Shown: positions 10,491 to 19,905 of the stretch, in pieces
Position numbering within the stretch: the first letter of the stretch is position 1
Layout of the letters: every line of letters starts with the position of its first letter
Assembly: GCA_902611465.1 (NCBI GenBank)
Contig: CACLZS010000010.1
Span: 1 to 45,424 of the forward strand
Source of the DNA: an uncultured Pelagibacteraceae bacterium
GTDB taxonomy: Bacteria > Pseudomonadota > Alphaproteobacteria > Pelagibacterales > Pelagibacteraceae
Direction of reading: 5' to 3'
Length of the DNA: 45,424 nt
Notes under the pieces: generated by a model
The model's input: only the letters and a program-made list of their open reading frames with translations
Told to the model about the DNA's origin: nothing
Databases searched by the model: none
Position numbers and translations under genes: made by a program

Positions 10491-11133
10491 TCCAATAGGT
10501 TTAAGATTAGGAATTAATAGAGGATGGGACTCCGTCTGGTATGCTAAAAAGAAAGATTTTGGTAATAATTTAATCGAGGATTTTAGAATAAGAGAATATA
10601 TAAAAAAAAATGTAGTGAACTCAGGAGTATCAAAAGTAATGATTGAGAGAACCTCTAAAAAATGTTTTGTAACAATTTACACATCTAGACCTGGTTTTGT
10701 GATTGGAAAAAAAGGATCAGATATTGAAAAAATAAAAGGCAATTTATCAAAAATTACTTCTAATGAAGTTGTTCTTAATATTAAAGAGGTTAAAAAACCT
10801 GAAACGAATAGTTATTTAGTTGCAGAAAATATTGCTCAACAGTTAGTTAAAAGAGTTTCATACAGAAGAGCAATGAAAAGAGCAATGCAATCAGCTCTTA
10901 GATTAGGAGCAAAGGGAATAAAGGTTTCTATAAGTGGAAGATTAGGTGGAAATGAAATTGCAAGAACTGAATGGTTGCGAGAGGGAAGTATTCCATCACA
11001 TACACTTAGGGCAGACATTGACTATTCAGAGGCTGAAGCTTTAACAACATATGGAATTATCGGTATTAAAATATGGATATACAAAGGCGAAATTTTTACA
11101 AAAGAATTCAGTCAAGAAAGGAATAAATCTTAA
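10474..11133 (+). CDS. rpsC: 30S ribosomal protein S3
   Basis: mRNA-entry protein of the small subunit; 219 residues (233 in E. coli). It begins [18 protein letters not shown]. The KH domain carries the GxxG loop in [12 protein letters not shown], and the C-terminal domain contains [15 protein letters not shown] and [13 protein letters not shown]. The start ATG lies inside rplV and is preceded by a purine-rich ACGGAGA ribosome-binding site (10464-10470), which supports this start. Confidence 0.99.
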   Translation: MGQKVNPIGLRLGINRGWDSVWYAKKKDFGNNLIEDFRIREYIKKNVVNSGVSKVMIERTSKKCFVTIYTSRPGFVIGKKGSDIEKIKGNLSKITSNEVVLNIKEVKKPETNSYLVAENIAQQLVKRVSYRRAMKRAMQSALRLGAKGIKVSISGRLGGNEIARTEWLREGSIPSHTLRADIDYSEAEALTTYGIIGIKIWIYKGEIFTKEFSQERNKS

Positions 11134-11135
11134 TA

Positions 11136-11543
11136 ATGTTACAACCAACTAGAACCAAATTTAGAAAAGCCCACAAAGGAAGAATTCATGGAAATGCTTC
11201 TAGATGCAATTTAATGAATTATGGCTCTTTTGGTTTAAAAGCAATTCAGCCTGAGAGAATAATCTCTAGGCAAATAGAGGCAGCGAGAGTAGCATTAACA
11301 AGACATATGAAAAGACAAGGCCGAGTATGGACAAGAATGTTTCCAAATATACCGGTATCAAAAAAACCAACAGAAGTTAGAATGGGAAAAGGTAAAGGTT
11401 CACCTGAATTTTGGGCATGTAGAGTGAAGCCAGGCAGGATACTATTTGAGGTGGATGGTGTTTCAGAGGAAATAGCAAGAGAGGCACTTTATAAAGCATC
11501 AGCAAAATTACCAATTAAATGTAAATTTATAAAAAGAATTTAA
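11136..11543 (+). CDS. rplP: 50S ribosomal protein L16
   Basis: Large-subunit protein that helps position A-site tRNA; 135 residues, standard length. Recognised by [18 protein letters not shown], the [20 protein letters not shown] segment and the [12 protein letters not shown] loop, whose Arg corresponds to the residue hydroxylated in E. coli L16. Located between rpsC (2 bp) and rpmC (1 bp). Confidence 0.99.
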   Translation: MLQPTRTKFRKAHKGRIHGNASRCNLMNYGSFGLKAIQPERIISRQIEAARVALTRHMKRQGRVWTRMFPNIPVSKKPTEVRMGKGKGSPEFWACRVKPGRILFEVDGVSEEIAREALYKASAKLPIKCKFIKRI

Positions 11544-11544
11544 A

Positions 11545-11733
11545 ATGAAAAAAAAAGAAATAAAAAAATTAACAAAAAAACAAATGTTAGAAAATTTAGA
11601 AAAACTAAAGAAAGATCTATTTAATTTTAGATTTCAAAAAGTTAATGGTCAAATAAAAAGTCCAACTAAAATTACAGAAACAAAAAAAAATATAGCTAGA
11701 TTAAAAACATTTATAGGAGCTAAAAATGCCTAA
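11545..11733 (+). CDS. rpmC: 50S ribosomal protein L29
   Basis: Small two-helix large-subunit protein near the tunnel exit; 62 residues. The family signature is visible as [19 protein letters not shown] and [18 protein letters not shown]. It sits in the standard L16-L29-S17 order. Its last 8 bp overlap rpsQ. Confidence 0.97.
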   Translation: MKKKEIKKLTKKQMLENLEKLKKDLFNFRFQKVNGQIKSPTKITETKKNIARLKTFIGAKNA

Positions 11734-11962
11734 AAAAGTATTAAGTGGAGTTGTTGTGAGCGATAAACCAAACAAAACAATAACAGTTCTAGTTGAGAGA
11801 AAATATCAACATCCTATGCTAAAAAAAGTAATGAAAGCTAGAAAAAAATATAATGCGCATGATGAAAATAATAAATTTAAAATAGGAGATAAAGTTTCAA
11901 TAATAGAAAGTAGGCCATTTTCAAAAAATAAGAAATTTGAAGTAATTGAGGAAGCAAAATGA
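11726..11962 (+). CDS. rpsQ: 30S ribosomal protein S17
   Basis: OB-fold 16S rRNA-binding protein; 78 residues. The motifs [20 protein letters not shown] and [20 protein letters not shown] are diagnostic. The start is supported by an AGGAG Shine-Dalgarno (11716-11720) inside the end of rpmC. The gene overlaps rpmC by 8 bp and rplN by 4 bp (ATGA). Confidence 0.98.
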   Translation: MPKKVLSGVVVSDKPNKTITVLVERKYQHPMLKKVMKARKKYNAHDENNKFKIGDKVSIIESRPFSKNKKFEVIEEAK

Positions 11963-12327
11963 TCCAAGTACAAACAGAATTAATGGTAGCTGATAACACT
12001 GGTGCAAAAAAAATTGAGTGTATTAAAGTTTTAGGAGGTTCAAAAAGAAGATATGCAAGCATTGGAGATACAATCGTTGTTGCTGTAAAAGAAGCAATAC
12101 CAAAAGGAAAAGTTAAAAAAGGTGCAGTACATAAAGCTGTTGTTGTAAGAGTAAAGAAAGGAATTCATAGGAATGATGGTTCCAAAGTAAGATTTGATAA
12201 TAATGCAGCAGTTTTAACAGATGATAAGGGAGAACCTATTGGAACAAGAATATTTGGTCCTGTAACTAGAGAATTAAGAAATAGGGGGCAGATGAAAATA
12301 ATTTCATTAGCACCGGAGGTTTTGTAA
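11959..12327 (+). CDS. rplN: 50S ribosomal protein L14
   Basis: Large-subunit protein at the subunit interface; 122 residues, exact family length. The start [21 protein letters not shown] and the C-terminal [20 protein letters not shown] are highly conserved. Starts inside the rpsQ end (4-bp overlap) and ends with a TAATG overlap into rplX. Confidence 0.99.
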   Translation: MIQVQTELMVADNTGAKKIECIKVLGGSKRRYASIGDTIVVAVKEAIPKGKVKKGAVHKAVVVRVKKGIHRNDGSKVRFDNNAAVLTDDKGEPIGTRIFGPVTRELRNRGQMKIISLAPEVL

Positions 12328-12566
12328 TGATTAAAAAAGGAATAAAAGTTAAAATTTTAGTTGGAAAAGACAAAGAAAAAGAAGGTGAAGTTATAGAAAT
12401 TGATAGAAAAAATAAAAGAGCTAAAGTTAAGGGAATAAATATTATAAAAAAACATATAAAAACAACAAAAGAGAAAAAAGGCGGCATTGTTTCTAAAGAA
12501 AATTTTATACATTTATCTAATTTAATGATTTTAGAAGACAAAAAAAAATTAGAGGCTAAAAAATAA
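12327..12566 (+). CDS. rplX: 50S ribosomal protein L24, C-terminally short
   Basis: Assembly-initiator protein of the large subunit. The N-terminal KOW-type segment ([25 protein letters not shown]) and the [10 protein letters not shown] and [17 protein letters not shown] segments align with the family. The protein stops at 79 residues instead of about 104. The usual C-terminal part (the kadRVGFRxxedGkKVR region) is missing, and the end is a simple Lys-rich tail. There is no room for a frameshifted remainder, because rplE begins on the last base of the stop codon. The truncation therefore looks genuine. Confidence 0.95.
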   Translation: MIKKGIKVKILVGKDKEKEGEVIEIDRKNKRAKVKGINIIKKHIKTTKEKKGGIVSKENFIHLSNLMILEDKKKLEAKK

Positions 12567-13120
12567 TGGAACCAAGACTTAAAAATTTAATAATGAATGA
12601 AATAAACCCAAGTTTAAAAGAAAAATTTGGATATAAAAGTCTATATATGGGACCAAGAATTGAAAAAGTTGTATTAAACATGGGATTAGGTTTAGATGGT
12701 AGTGACACAAAAATTGTAAGCTCATGCCAAGATGATTTAGCAAGTATAAGTGGTCAAAGACCAATTGTTACAAAATTTAGAAAATCTATTGCAAATTTTA
12801 AAACCAGAAAAAACACAAACTCAGGCTTAAAAGTTACTCTTAGAAAAAATAAAATGTATGAATTTATTGACAGACTCGTAAACATTGCACTTCCAAGGAT
12901 TAAAGATTTTAGAGGTTTAAATGCAAATGCATTTGATAAATTTGGTAATTATACTTTTGGTATTAAAGAGCAAATTGTTTTTCCAGAAGTAAATTTTGAT
13001 AAAGTTGATAAAATTAGAGGTTTAGATATTACCATTGTTATTAAATCGATGGACAAAAAACATAGTTTTGAACTTCTTAAAAAATTAAATTTCCCCTTTA
13101 AAGAAAGCAGGAACAACTAA
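12566..13120 (+). CDS. rplE: 50S ribosomal protein L5
   Basis: 5S rRNA-binding protein of the central protuberance; 184 residues. Recognised by [12 protein letters not shown]-type sequence ([16 protein letters not shown]), the [20 protein letters not shown] motif, [11 protein letters not shown] and the C-terminal [11 protein letters not shown]. One-base overlaps at both ends (rplX and rpsN). Confidence 0.99.
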   Translation: MEPRLKNLIMNEINPSLKEKFGYKSLYMGPRIEKVVLNMGLGLDGSDTKIVSSCQDDLASISGQRPIVTKFRKSIANFKTRKNTNSGLKVTLRKNKMYEFIDRLVNIALPRIKDFRGLNANAFDKFGNYTFGIKEQIVFPEVNFDKVDKIRGLDITIVIKSMDKKHSFELLKKLNFPFKESRNN

Positions 13121-13425
13121 TGGCTAAATTAAGCGCAATAAAGAAAAATAACAGAAGAATAAAACTTTCTGATAAATTTTTTAAAAAAAGAGAAAGTTTA
13201 AAAAAAATAATAATGAACAAAAAATTAAGCTTTGAAGAAAGATTTAATGCGCAGCAAAAACTATCAAAAATGCCAAGAAATTCTTCGAAAATTAGGGTAA
13301 GAAATAGATGTCAAATAACAGGTAGACCACATGGTGTTTATCGTAAATTAAAAATATCGAGAATTGCATTAAGACAATTAGGTCTTGAAGGTAAAATTCC
13401 CGGGCTGGTAAAATCAAGTTGGTAG
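13120..13425 (+). CDS. rpsN: 30S ribosomal protein S14, zinc-free long type
   Basis: Small-subunit head protein; 101 residues, the length of the Cys-free class found in E. coli. The family C-terminus [20 protein letters not shown] followed by the [10 protein letters not shown] end is present. The CxxC pairs of the zinc-binding class are absent. It begins on the last base of the rplE stop, 10 bp before rpsH. Confidence 0.99.
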   Translation: MAKLSAIKKNNRRIKLSDKFFKKRESLKKIIMNKKLSFEERFNAQQKLSKMPRNSSKIRVRNRCQITGRPHGVYRKLKISRIALRQLGLEGKIPGLVKSSW

Positions 13426-13435
13426 AAAGGATATT

Positions 13436-13831
13436 ATGAGTTTAAGTGATCCAATAGGTGATATGTTAGCAAGATTAAAGAATTCTCAAATGAGAAATCA
13501 CAAGAAAATAGAACTACCCTCATCAAAATTTAAAACAAAAATTGCTCAAGTTTTAAAATCAGAGGGTTACATAATTGATTATGAGATTAAATCAAACCAA
13601 AACAAAACTAATTTACATATAAATTTAAAATATAATTCAGGAAATCCAGTGATAAGTTCAATAGAAAGGGTTTCAAAACCTGGAAGAAGAATATTTTCTA
13701 GCGCAGAAAGTTTGCCTAAAGTAAATAATGGATTAGGCATTGCAATAATCTCTACACCTAAGGGAGTTATGACAGATATAGATGCTAGAAAGCAAAAAGT
13801 TGGTGGTGAAATAATTTGTAAGGTTTTTTAA
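13436..13831 (+). CDS. rpsH: 30S ribosomal protein S8
   Basis: 16S rRNA-binding assembly protein; 131 residues. It begins SLSDPIGDMLARLKNSQM and carries the RRIFSSAESLPKVNNGLGIAI segment, with C-terminal GGEIICKVF. The 10-bp gap to rpsN holds an AAAGGA ribosome-binding site. In E. coli S8 represses the spc operon at a site just before rplE. Here rplX and rplE overlap, so any such site would lie within coding sequence. Confidence 0.99.
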   Translation: MSLSDPIGDMLARLKNSQMRNHKKIELPSSKFKTKIAQVLKSEGYIIDYEIKSNQNKTNLHINLKYNSGNPVISSIERVSKPGRRIFSSAESLPKVNNGLGIAIISTPKGVMTDIDARKQKVGGEIICKVF

Positions 13832-14370
13832 TGTCAAAGATTGGAAAAATAAATATATCTATACCTGAAAAAGTGAAAGTGTTATTGAGTGGAAATATGA
13901 TTAATATTGAAGGACCACTTGGTAAAAAATCATTAAGTATTGATTTAGATCTTTTTGATTTAAAAATTAACGACGGAAAAGATGTTTCAATTAAACCAAA
14001 GCAAAATAATCAAGATACTAAAAGATTATGGGGAATGAATAGAAGTCTAATAAATAATGCAATTATCGGCACTAGCAAAGGATATGAAAAAATTCTCGAA
14101 CTTTCGGGTGTAGGTTATAGAGCGGCATTAAAGGGAAATGTGCTTAATCTTCAACTAGGTTTTAGTCATGACATTAATTTTGATATTCCAGATGGTGTAA
14201 AAATTAATGTTGAAAAGCAAGTTATTTTAAAAATTTCAGGAACAGATAAGCAACAAGTTGGAATGATAGCTTCAGAAATAAAAAGGATTAGACCTCCAGA
14301 GCCATATAAAGGAAAAGGTATCAAAGAAAGAGGCCAATATATATTAAGAAAAGAGGGAAAAAAGAAATAA
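13831..14370 (+). CDS. rplF: 50S ribosomal protein L6
   Basis: Two-domain large-subunit protein near the GTPase centre; 179 residues. The N-terminal domain has [12 protein letters not shown] and [21 protein letters not shown]. The C-terminal domain has [14 protein letters not shown] and the family signature [14 protein letters not shown]-type segment ([19 protein letters not shown]). One-base overlaps with rpsH and rplR. Confidence 0.99.
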   Translation: MSKIGKINISIPEKVKVLLSGNMINIEGPLGKKSLSIDLDLFDLKINDGKDVSIKPKQNNQDTKRLWGMNRSLINNAIIGTSKGYEKILELSGVGYRAALKGNVLNLQLGFSHDINFDIPDGVKINVEKQVILKISGTDKQQVGMIASEIKRIRPPEPYKGKGIKERGQYILRKEGKKK

Positions 14371-14723
14371 TGAAGTTATCAAAATCAAATAGAAAAAAAT
14401 TTAGGATAAGAAATAAAGTTAAAAAAGTCTCTTCTAATGAAAGATTTAGACTAAGCGTTAGTAGATCATCGAGAAATATTAGTGCTCAAATAATTGACGA
14501 TGCAAAAAAAATTACATTAGTTTCAGCAACATCTAATACCAAAGAAATAAAATCTAAAAAAATAAGTAAGAAAGAATTGTCTGCTGTAGTTGCCGAACAA
14601 CTTGCAAAAAAAGCTAAAGATATGAAAATCACTAAAGTTTTTTTTGACAGAGGTGTATACAAATATCATGGAAGAGTAAAATTGCTAGCAGATGAATTGA
14701 GAAAGAATGGAATGGAATTTTAA
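14370..14723 (+). CDS. rplR: 50S ribosomal protein L18
   Basis: 5S rRNA-binding protein of the central protuberance; 117 residues, exact family length. The motifs [32 protein letters not shown] and [20 protein letters not shown] are diagnostic. Located between rplF (one-base overlap) and rpsE (2 bp). Confidence 0.99.
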   Translation: MKLSKSNRKKFRIRNKVKKVSSNERFRLSVSRSSRNISAQIIDDAKKITLVSATSNTKEIKSKKISKKELSAVVAEQLAKKAKDMKITKVFFDRGVYKYHGRVKLLADELRKNGMEF

Positions 14724-14725
14724 TA

Positions 14726-15226
14726 ATGGAAAAAAATACTGAATTTGTTGAAAAATTAGTTCATATAAACAGGATAACTAAAGTAGTTAAAGGCGGAAGA
14801 AGATTTGGTTTTTCTGCATTAGTAGTTGTTGGCAATCAAAATGGTAAAATAGGTGTCGCACATGCTAAAGCAAAACAAGTTCCAGATGCAATTAAAAAGG
14901 CTAATGAACTTGCAAGACGAAACCTTGTTCAAATCCCATTGAGAGAGGGAAGAACAATTCATCATGATATTTTTGGAAAAGATGGTGCTGGCAAAATTAA
15001 ACTAAGAGCTGCACCAAAAGGTACAGGTATTATAGCAGGAGGAGCTGTAAGAGCAGTATGCGAGGTGCTCGGGATTAAAGATATTGTTGCAAAATCACTT
15101 GGAACTGCAAACCCTCACAATGTAATCAGAGCTTGTATGAAAGCATTAATTAAACAAAACTCCCCAAAAAATATTTCATTAATAAGAAATAAAAAAATTT
15201 CAGAAATAATTGAGAAAAGAGGGTAA
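14726..15226 (+). CDS. rpsE: 30S ribosomal protein S5
   Basis: Small-subunit protein at the mRNA entry site important for accuracy; 166 residues. The dsRNA-binding-like N-domain shows [20 protein letters not shown]. The C-domain shows [20 protein letters not shown] and [16 protein letters not shown]. The rplO start overlaps its stop by one base. The rpmD gene (L30) that normally lies between S5 and L15 is therefore absent. Confidence 0.99.
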   Translation: MEKNTEFVEKLVHINRITKVVKGGRRFGFSALVVVGNQNGKIGVAHAKAKQVPDAIKKANELARRNLVQIPLREGRTIHHDIFGKDGAGKIKLRAAPKGTGIIAGGAVRAVCEVLGIKDIVAKSLGTANPHNVIRACMKALIKQNSPKNISLIRNKKISEIIEKRG

Positions 15227-15684
15227 TGAACATTTTAAATAATACATCTAAAGTTAAAATTTCAAAAAAAAAACTTGGTCGTGGTATTGGATCAGGGAAA
15301 GGAAAGACGTCAGGAAGAGGCGTAAAAGGCCAAAAGTCTAGATCTGGTGTAGCAATTAAAAGTTTTGAAGGTGGACAAATGCCTTTATATAGAAGACTTC
15401 CAAAAAGAGGTTTTAATCCAATTAGAAAAATGAAAGTGGCTAAAATTAACCTTGAGCAAATACAAACATTTGTAGACAAAAAAAGAATTGACTCAGCTAC
15501 TCAAATTAATTTAGATGTTTTAAAACAAAGTAAGATAGTTAACAAATCATATTTAAAATATAAAATTCTAGGAAATGGTAATCTAAAATCAAAAATTGAT
15601 ATACTGGCTGACTTCTCCTCTGCTTCAGCAAAAGAAAAAATTGAGAAATTAGGTGGTAACTTAAAATTAAAAAATCTTAAATAA
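15226..15684 (+). CDS. rplO: 50S ribosomal protein L15
   Basis: Late-assembly large-subunit protein; 152 residues. The glycine-rich N-terminal segment LGRGIGSGKGKTSGRGVKGQ followed by FEGGQMPLYRRLPKRGF is diagnostic. The C-terminal domain is diverged but ends in the usual helix (SASAKEKIEKLGG). It directly follows rpsE and precedes secY by 2 bp. Confidence 0.98.
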   Translation: MNILNNTSKVKISKKKLGRGIGSGKGKTSGRGVKGQKSRSGVAIKSFEGGQMPLYRRLPKRGFNPIRKMKVAKINLEQIQTFVDKKRIDSATQINLDVLKQSKIVNKSYLKYKILGNGNLKSKIDILADFSSASAKEKIEKLGGNLKLKNLK

Positions 15685-15686
15685 AA

Positions 15687-16967
15687 ATGAGCGAATCATC
15701 TCAAAAAAATGATTTAAGAAATAGAATACTTTTTACCATATTCATTTTAGCAATTTATAGATTGGGTACTTTTGTTCCATTACCAGGGATAGATCCTGAA
15801 CAGTTGCAGGTTATGATGGACAGTAATCAAAAAGGATTGCTTGGTATGTTTAATGTATTTGCTGGAGGTGCAGTCAGCAGAATGGCAATATTTGCTCTAG
15901 GAATAATGCCTTACATATCATCGTCAATTATTATACAGCTACTAACAGGGGTTACCGAATATTTTAAGAATTTAAAAGCCCAAGGTGAAACTGGTAGACA
16001 AAAAATTACACAAATAACAAGATATGGAACAGTGCTGTTAGCTACCGTGCAGGGTTACGGCCTTGCAGTAGGACTAGAATCTTCAGCTGACTTAGTAATA
16101 AATCCTGGAGCTTTTTTTAAAGTCTCAACAGTCACGACAATTGTAGCAGGAACTATATTTTTAATGTGGTTAGGTGAGCAAATAACACAAAGAGGTATTG
16201 GTAATGGAATATCATTAATAATATTTTCTGGAATAGTTGCAGAAATTCCAAGAGCTTTAGTTACAACATTTGAATTAGGTAGAACAGGTGCAATCTCAAC
16301 ATTGATGATTATATTTATATTTATTCTATTGGTCTTAACAATTTTATTTATTGTTTTTATGGAAAGAGCATTAAGAAAAATTCTTATTAATTATCCAAAA
16401 AGACAAATGGGAAACAAAATGTATGGAGGAGAATCTTCACATCTACCTCTTAAAATTAATTCTGCTGGAGTAATACCAGCAATTTTTGCATCTGCACTAT
16501 TATTATTACCAGTAACGTTTTCAAATTTTAATGTTTCACAAAATGAAACCTTTATAAATATTTCTTCTTATTTTTCTCAAGGACAACCTTTATATATGCT
16601 TTTGTATGCATCAGGTATAATTTTTTTTACTTTTTTCTACACATCTATAACATTTAATCCAAACGAAACAGCAGAAAATCTGAGAAAATATGGTGGTTTT
16701 ATTCCAGGAATAAGACCAGGAGAAAGCACAGCTCTTTATATAGACACAATATTAACCAGATTAACTACAATTGGAGCTTTATATCTTACATTAGTTTGTT
16801 TAATGCCAGAATTTTTAATTGCAAATTATCCTATCCCCTTTTATTTAGGAGGAGCCTCAGTTTTAATAGTTGTTGTTGTGGCTATTGATACTGTTACACA
16901 AGTTCAAACTAGGTTAATGAGCTCCCAGTATGAGCAATTGATTAAGAAAACAAAATTTGGAAGATAA
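15687..16967 (+). CDS. secY: Preprotein translocase channel subunit SecY
   Basis: Inner-membrane protein-conducting channel that works with SecE/SecG and SecA; 426 residues. Hydrophobic stretches fit the usual ten membrane segments. The plug/TM2 region includes GGAVSRMAIFALGIMPYISS, and later conserved parts include GIGNGISLIIFSGI, SSHLPLKINSAGVIPAIFAS and a FIPGIRPG loop. It ends the spc part of the cluster, 6 bp before adk, an arrangement common in many bacteria. rpmJ (L36), which often follows secY, is not here. Confidence 0.99.
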   Translation: MSESSQKNDLRNRILFTIFILAIYRLGTFVPLPGIDPEQLQVMMDSNQKGLLGMFNVFAGGAVSRMAIFALGIMPYISSSIIIQLLTGVTEYFKNLKAQGETGRQKITQITRYGTVLLATVQGYGLAVGLESSADLVINPGAFFKVSTVTTIVAGTIFLMWLGEQITQRGIGNGISLIIFSGIVAEIPRALVTTFELGRTGAISTLMIIFIFILLVLTILFIVFMERALRKILINYPKRQMGNKMYGGESSHLPLKINSAGVIPAIFASALLLLPVTFSNFNVSQNETFINISSYFSQGQPLYMLLYASGIIFFTFFYTSITFNPNETAENLRKYGGFIPGIRPGESTALYIDTILTRLTTIGALYLTLVCLMPEFLIANYPIPFYLGGASVLIVVVVAIDTVTQVQTRLMSSQYEQLIKKTKFGR

Positions 16968-16973
16968 ATTTAA

Positions 16974-17537
16974 GTGAATGTAATAATATTTGGACCACCG
17001 GGAGCAGGTAAAGGCACTCAATCTAACAATATTGTAAAAAAATTTAATCTATATCAAATTTCAACTGGAGATCTTCTGAGGAGTGAAGTTAAAAACCAAA
17101 CTGACTTAGGTAAAGATATTGAAAATATTATTTCAAAAGGAGATTTTGCAACTGATGAAATAGTAAATGAACTAATTAAAAAGGCTATATTTGATCCTAA
17201 TAAAAAAAATAAATTGATATTTGATGGCTATCCTAGATCACTAAATCAGGCAAAAAATTTAAACTTATTATTGAGTAATTCTGATCAAAAAATAGATTTT
17301 ATTTTTTTTCTTAATGTAAACAAAGATACTATTATTAAAAGAATCGAGAAAAGAAAAGTGTTGGAAAAAAGATCTGACGATAATCTCAATACTATACTTA
17401 AAAGATATGATACCTACATGGAAACTACTAAACCTGTCTTAGATTTCTATTATAAAAATAAAAATTTTTATGAAATTAATGGTGATGAGGAAATCCATGT
17501 AATATCAAGCAAAATAGAGCATATTCTATCAGTTTAA
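16974..17537 (+). CDS. adk: Adenylate kinase, short-LID form
   Basis: Interconverts ATP + AMP and 2 ADP. The P-loop GPPGAGKG is at residues 7-14, the AMP-binding QISTGDLLR follows, then FDGYPRS and the C-terminal KRSDDN arginine motif. At 187 residues it lacks the roughly 27-residue LID insertion of the E. coli enzyme (KRKVLEKRSDD runs straight through). It starts with GTG at 16974, chosen because the P-loop strand begins at once and no upstream ATG is in frame. Located 6 bp after secY, in the same transcription unit. Confidence 0.97.
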   Translation: MNVIIFGPPGAGKGTQSNNIVKKFNLYQISTGDLLRSEVKNQTDLGKDIENIISKGDFATDEIVNELIKKAIFDPNKKNKLIFDGYPRSLNQAKNLNLLLSNSDQKIDFIFFLNVNKDTIIKRIEKRKVLEKRSDDNLNTILKRYDTYMETTKPVLDFYYKNKNFYEINGDEEIHVISSKIEHILSV

Positions 17538-17541
17538 GACA

Positions 17542-17569
17542 TTGACTTTAAAAAAACTTATTATATAAA
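17542..17569 (+). promoter_or_regulatory. Probable sigma-70 promoter of rpsM-rpsK-rpoA-rplQ
   Basis: The 55-bp gap between adk and rpsM contains TTGACT (17542-17547), a 16-bp spacer and TATAAA (17564-17569). Each hexamer matches the consensus at 5 of 6 positions. Transcription would start about 15-20 nt before the rpsM ATG, leaving no room for a structured leader. It probably gives the alpha-operon genes a promoter separate from the long str-spc unit. Confidence 0.55.
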
Positions 17570-17592
17570 AGGCTAAATTTTATCTCAGTATT

Positions 17593-17976
17593 ATGGCTCG
17601 TATAGCAGGTGTTAACATACCACAAAATAAATTAGTTCGAATTGGTCTAACTTATATTTATGGAATTGGTGAAAAGAACTCTAAAGATATTTGTAAGTCA
17701 TTAGATATACCCAAAACTAAAAGAGTTAATGAACTTACTGATGAAGAGATTCTAAAAATTAGAGAGTTTATCGACCAGAAATTCACTGTTGAAGGTGATC
17801 TGAGAAGAGATATTTCATTAAATATAAAAAGATTAATAGACCTTGCATCGTACAGGGGCTCAAGACATCGAAAAAAATTACCTGTTAGAGGGCAAAGAAC
17901 AAGATGTAACGCAAGGACACGTAAAGGTAAGGCAATAGCTATTGCTGGTAAAAAATTAACACCACTAAAAAAATAA
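17593..17976 (+). CDS. rpsM: 30S ribosomal protein S13
   Basis: Head protein contacting tRNA and forming bridges to the large subunit; 127 residues. Recognised by [25 protein letters not shown], the helix-hairpin core and the C-terminal [21 protein letters not shown]. The tail is a few residues longer than in E. coli and Lys-rich. First gene of the alpha cluster, 1 bp before rpsK. Confidence 0.99.
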   Translation: MARIAGVNIPQNKLVRIGLTYIYGIGEKNSKDICKSLDIPKTKRVNELTDEEILKIREFIDQKFTVEGDLRRDISLNIKRLIDLASYRGSRHRKKLPVRGQRTRCNARTRKGKAIAIAGKKLTPLKK

Positions 17977-17977
17977 T

Positions 17978-18418
17978 ATGGTTAAAGATACAGACAATAA
18001 AGATCAAATAAAAGAAACACAGCAAAAATCAAAAAAAAGCTCGTATTCAAAAAAGAAAAAAAATAAAAAAAATATTTTAAATGGTATAGCATATGTTCAA
18101 TCAACGTTTAACAACACTATTGTTACAATAGCAGATACAAATGGTAATGTAATTTCTTGGGCATCTGCTGGTCAGAAGGGTTTTAAAGGTTCTAGAAAGT
18201 CAACACCTTATGCTGCTCAAGTAGCAGCCGACTCGGCAGCTGCAAAAGCTTTAGATGTTGGAATGAAAATCCTATCAGTAGAAGTTAAAGGGCCTGGATC
18301 AGGAAGAGAAACAGCTCTAAGAGCGTTACAGGCTAGAGGTTTTAAAATTATATCAATAAAAGATACAACGCCAATGCCACATAATGGTGCAAGACCACCT
18401 AAAAAAAGGAGAGTATAA
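17978..18418 (+). CDS. rpsK: 30S ribosomal protein S11 with extended basic N-terminus
   Basis: Platform protein near the E-site; 146 residues against about 129. The core starts at [22 protein letters not shown] and ends with the very conserved [15 protein letters not shown]. The first ~35 residues are low-complexity Asp/Gln/Lys-rich sequence containing a KKKKNKK cluster, about 17 residues more than E. coli. The start at 17978 is the only in-frame ATG near the end of rpsM (1-bp gap). rpsD does not follow, as is usual in alphaproteobacteria; rpoA begins immediately. Confidence 0.98.
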   Translation: MVKDTDNKDQIKETQQKSKKSSYSKKKKNKKNILNGIAYVQSTFNNTIVTIADTNGNVISWASAGQKGFKGSRKSTPYAAQVAADSAAAKALDVGMKILSVEVKGPGSGRETALRALQARGFKIISIKDTTPMPHNGARPPKKRRV

Positions 18419-19447
18419 ATGGAAACATCAGAGGTAAATATAAAAAATTGGAAGTCACTTATTAAACCACCAAAACTTGATGTAAATTTAAGTGATGATA
18501 AATCTTATGCCAAAATTGTAGCAGAACCTTTAGAAAAAGGCTATGGTCTTACACTTGGTAATTCATTAAGAAGAATTCTTTTATCATCAATTAGAGGAAC
18601 AGCAGTTACTGCTATACAGATAGACGGTGTTTTGCATGAATTTACTTCAATTAAAGGTGTTAGAGAAGACGTAACAGATATAGTTTTAAATGTTAAATCT
18701 TTAGCGTTAAAAAGTAATTCTGAAACAACAAATAAACTAGTCTTGGATGCGAAAGGTCCAGGTGAAATTAAAGCATCAAATATTACAACATCAGCAGATA
18801 TTGAAATATTAAACCCAGATTTAGTAATATGTAATCTAGACGAAAACACAAATTTCCACATGGAAATGACAGTAAGTAATGGTAAAGGTTATGTCTCAGC
18901 AGATATGAATAAACCTGATGAACCACCTTTAGGACTTATTTCTATAGACTCATTATTCAGTCCTGTAAAAAAAGTTTCATATTCAGTAAGTACAGCAAGA
19001 GAAGGTAAGGCCTTGGATTATGACAAACTAACTATGGAAGTTGAAACAAATGGATCCATATCAGCTGAGGATGCTGTGGCTTACTCAGCTCGAATATTTC
19101 AAGATCAGCTAGGAATGTTTGTCAACTTTGATGAACCACAAGAAGTAATTGTTAGAGAACAACCAACTGAACCAGAATTTAATAAAAATCTACTTAGAAA
19201 GGTTGATGAGTTGGAACTTTCAGTAAGATCAATGAATTGTCTGAAAAATGATAATATAATTTATATTGGTGATTTAGTTCAAAAATCAGAGGGAGAGATG
19301 TTAAGAACTCCAAATTTTGGAAGAAAATCTTTGAATGAGATAAAAGAAGTTTTAACAGGTATGTCGCTATATTTAGGTATGGAGATACCAAATTGGCCTC
19401 CAGACAATATAGCTGAATTATCAAAAAAACTTGAGGAAGCAATTTAA
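18419..19447 (+). CDS. rpoA: RNA polymerase alpha subunit
   Basis: Assembly platform of RNA polymerase and target of activators; 342 residues. The N-terminal dimerisation domain has [21 protein letters not shown] and [11 protein letters not shown]. The C-terminal domain has [18 protein letters not shown] and the helix-hairpin segment [15 protein letters not shown]. It starts immediately after the rpsK stop and overlaps rplQ by one base. Confidence 0.99.
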   Translation: METSEVNIKNWKSLIKPPKLDVNLSDDKSYAKIVAEPLEKGYGLTLGNSLRRILLSSIRGTAVTAIQIDGVLHEFTSIKGVREDVTDIVLNVKSLALKSNSETTNKLVLDAKGPGEIKASNITTSADIEILNPDLVICNLDENTNFHMEMTVSNGKGYVSADMNKPDEPPLGLISIDSLFSPVKKVSYSVSTAREGKALDYDKLTMEVETNGSISAEDAVAYSARIFQDQLGMFVNFDEPQEVIVREQPTEPEFNKNLLRKVDELELSVRSMNCLKNDNIIYIGDLVQKSEGEMLRTPNFGRKSLNEIKEVLTGMSLYLGMEIPNWPPDNIAELSKKLEEAI

Positions 19448-19893
19448 TGAGACATAAATTTGGTTACAAAAAACTAAATAGAACATCAGAACATAGAAAA
19501 GCTCTAATAAAAAATATGCTTAATTCTCTTGTTAAGTATGAGCAAATCACTACAACATTACCGAAAGCTAAAGTTTTAAAACCACAAGCTGATAAACTAA
19601 TTACATTAGGGAAAAAAGATACATTACAAAATACAAGAACATTAATATCTAAACTTCAAGATGAAGCATCAGCAAGTAAAATTAGAAAAACTTTATCAAA
19701 AAGGTATCAAAATAGAAAAGGTGGATACACAAGAATTATTAAAGCAGGATTTAGATATGGAGATAACGCACCTATGGCAGTAATAGAATTTGTTGATCGT
19801 GATATAGAAGCAAAAAAATTAGATAAAAAGAAAACTGAAAAAGCTAAAGCATCAGATAAAAGAGTTGAAGCACCCAAAGAAGCTACAGCCTAA
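19447..19893 (+). CDS. rplQ: 50S ribosomal protein L17
   Basis: Large-subunit protein at the tunnel exit; 148 residues. The conserved core is RHKFGYKKLNRTSEHRKALI, the LPKAKVLKPQADKLITLGKK segment and GGYTRIIKAGFRYGDNAPMAVIEFV. After the core (about residue 118) comes a charged Lys/Glu/Ala tail of about 28 residues, longer than in E. coli (127 residues in total). Last gene of the alpha cluster; the next gene starts 12 bp later. Confidence 0.98.
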   Translation: MRHKFGYKKLNRTSEHRKALIKNMLNSLVKYEQITTTLPKAKVLKPQADKLITLGKKDTLQNTRTLISKLQDEASASKIRKTLSKRYQNRKGGYTRIIKAGFRYGDNAPMAVIEFVDRDIEAKKLDKKKTEKAKASDKRVEAPKEATA

Positions 19894-19905
19894 ATAACAT
19901 TCATT

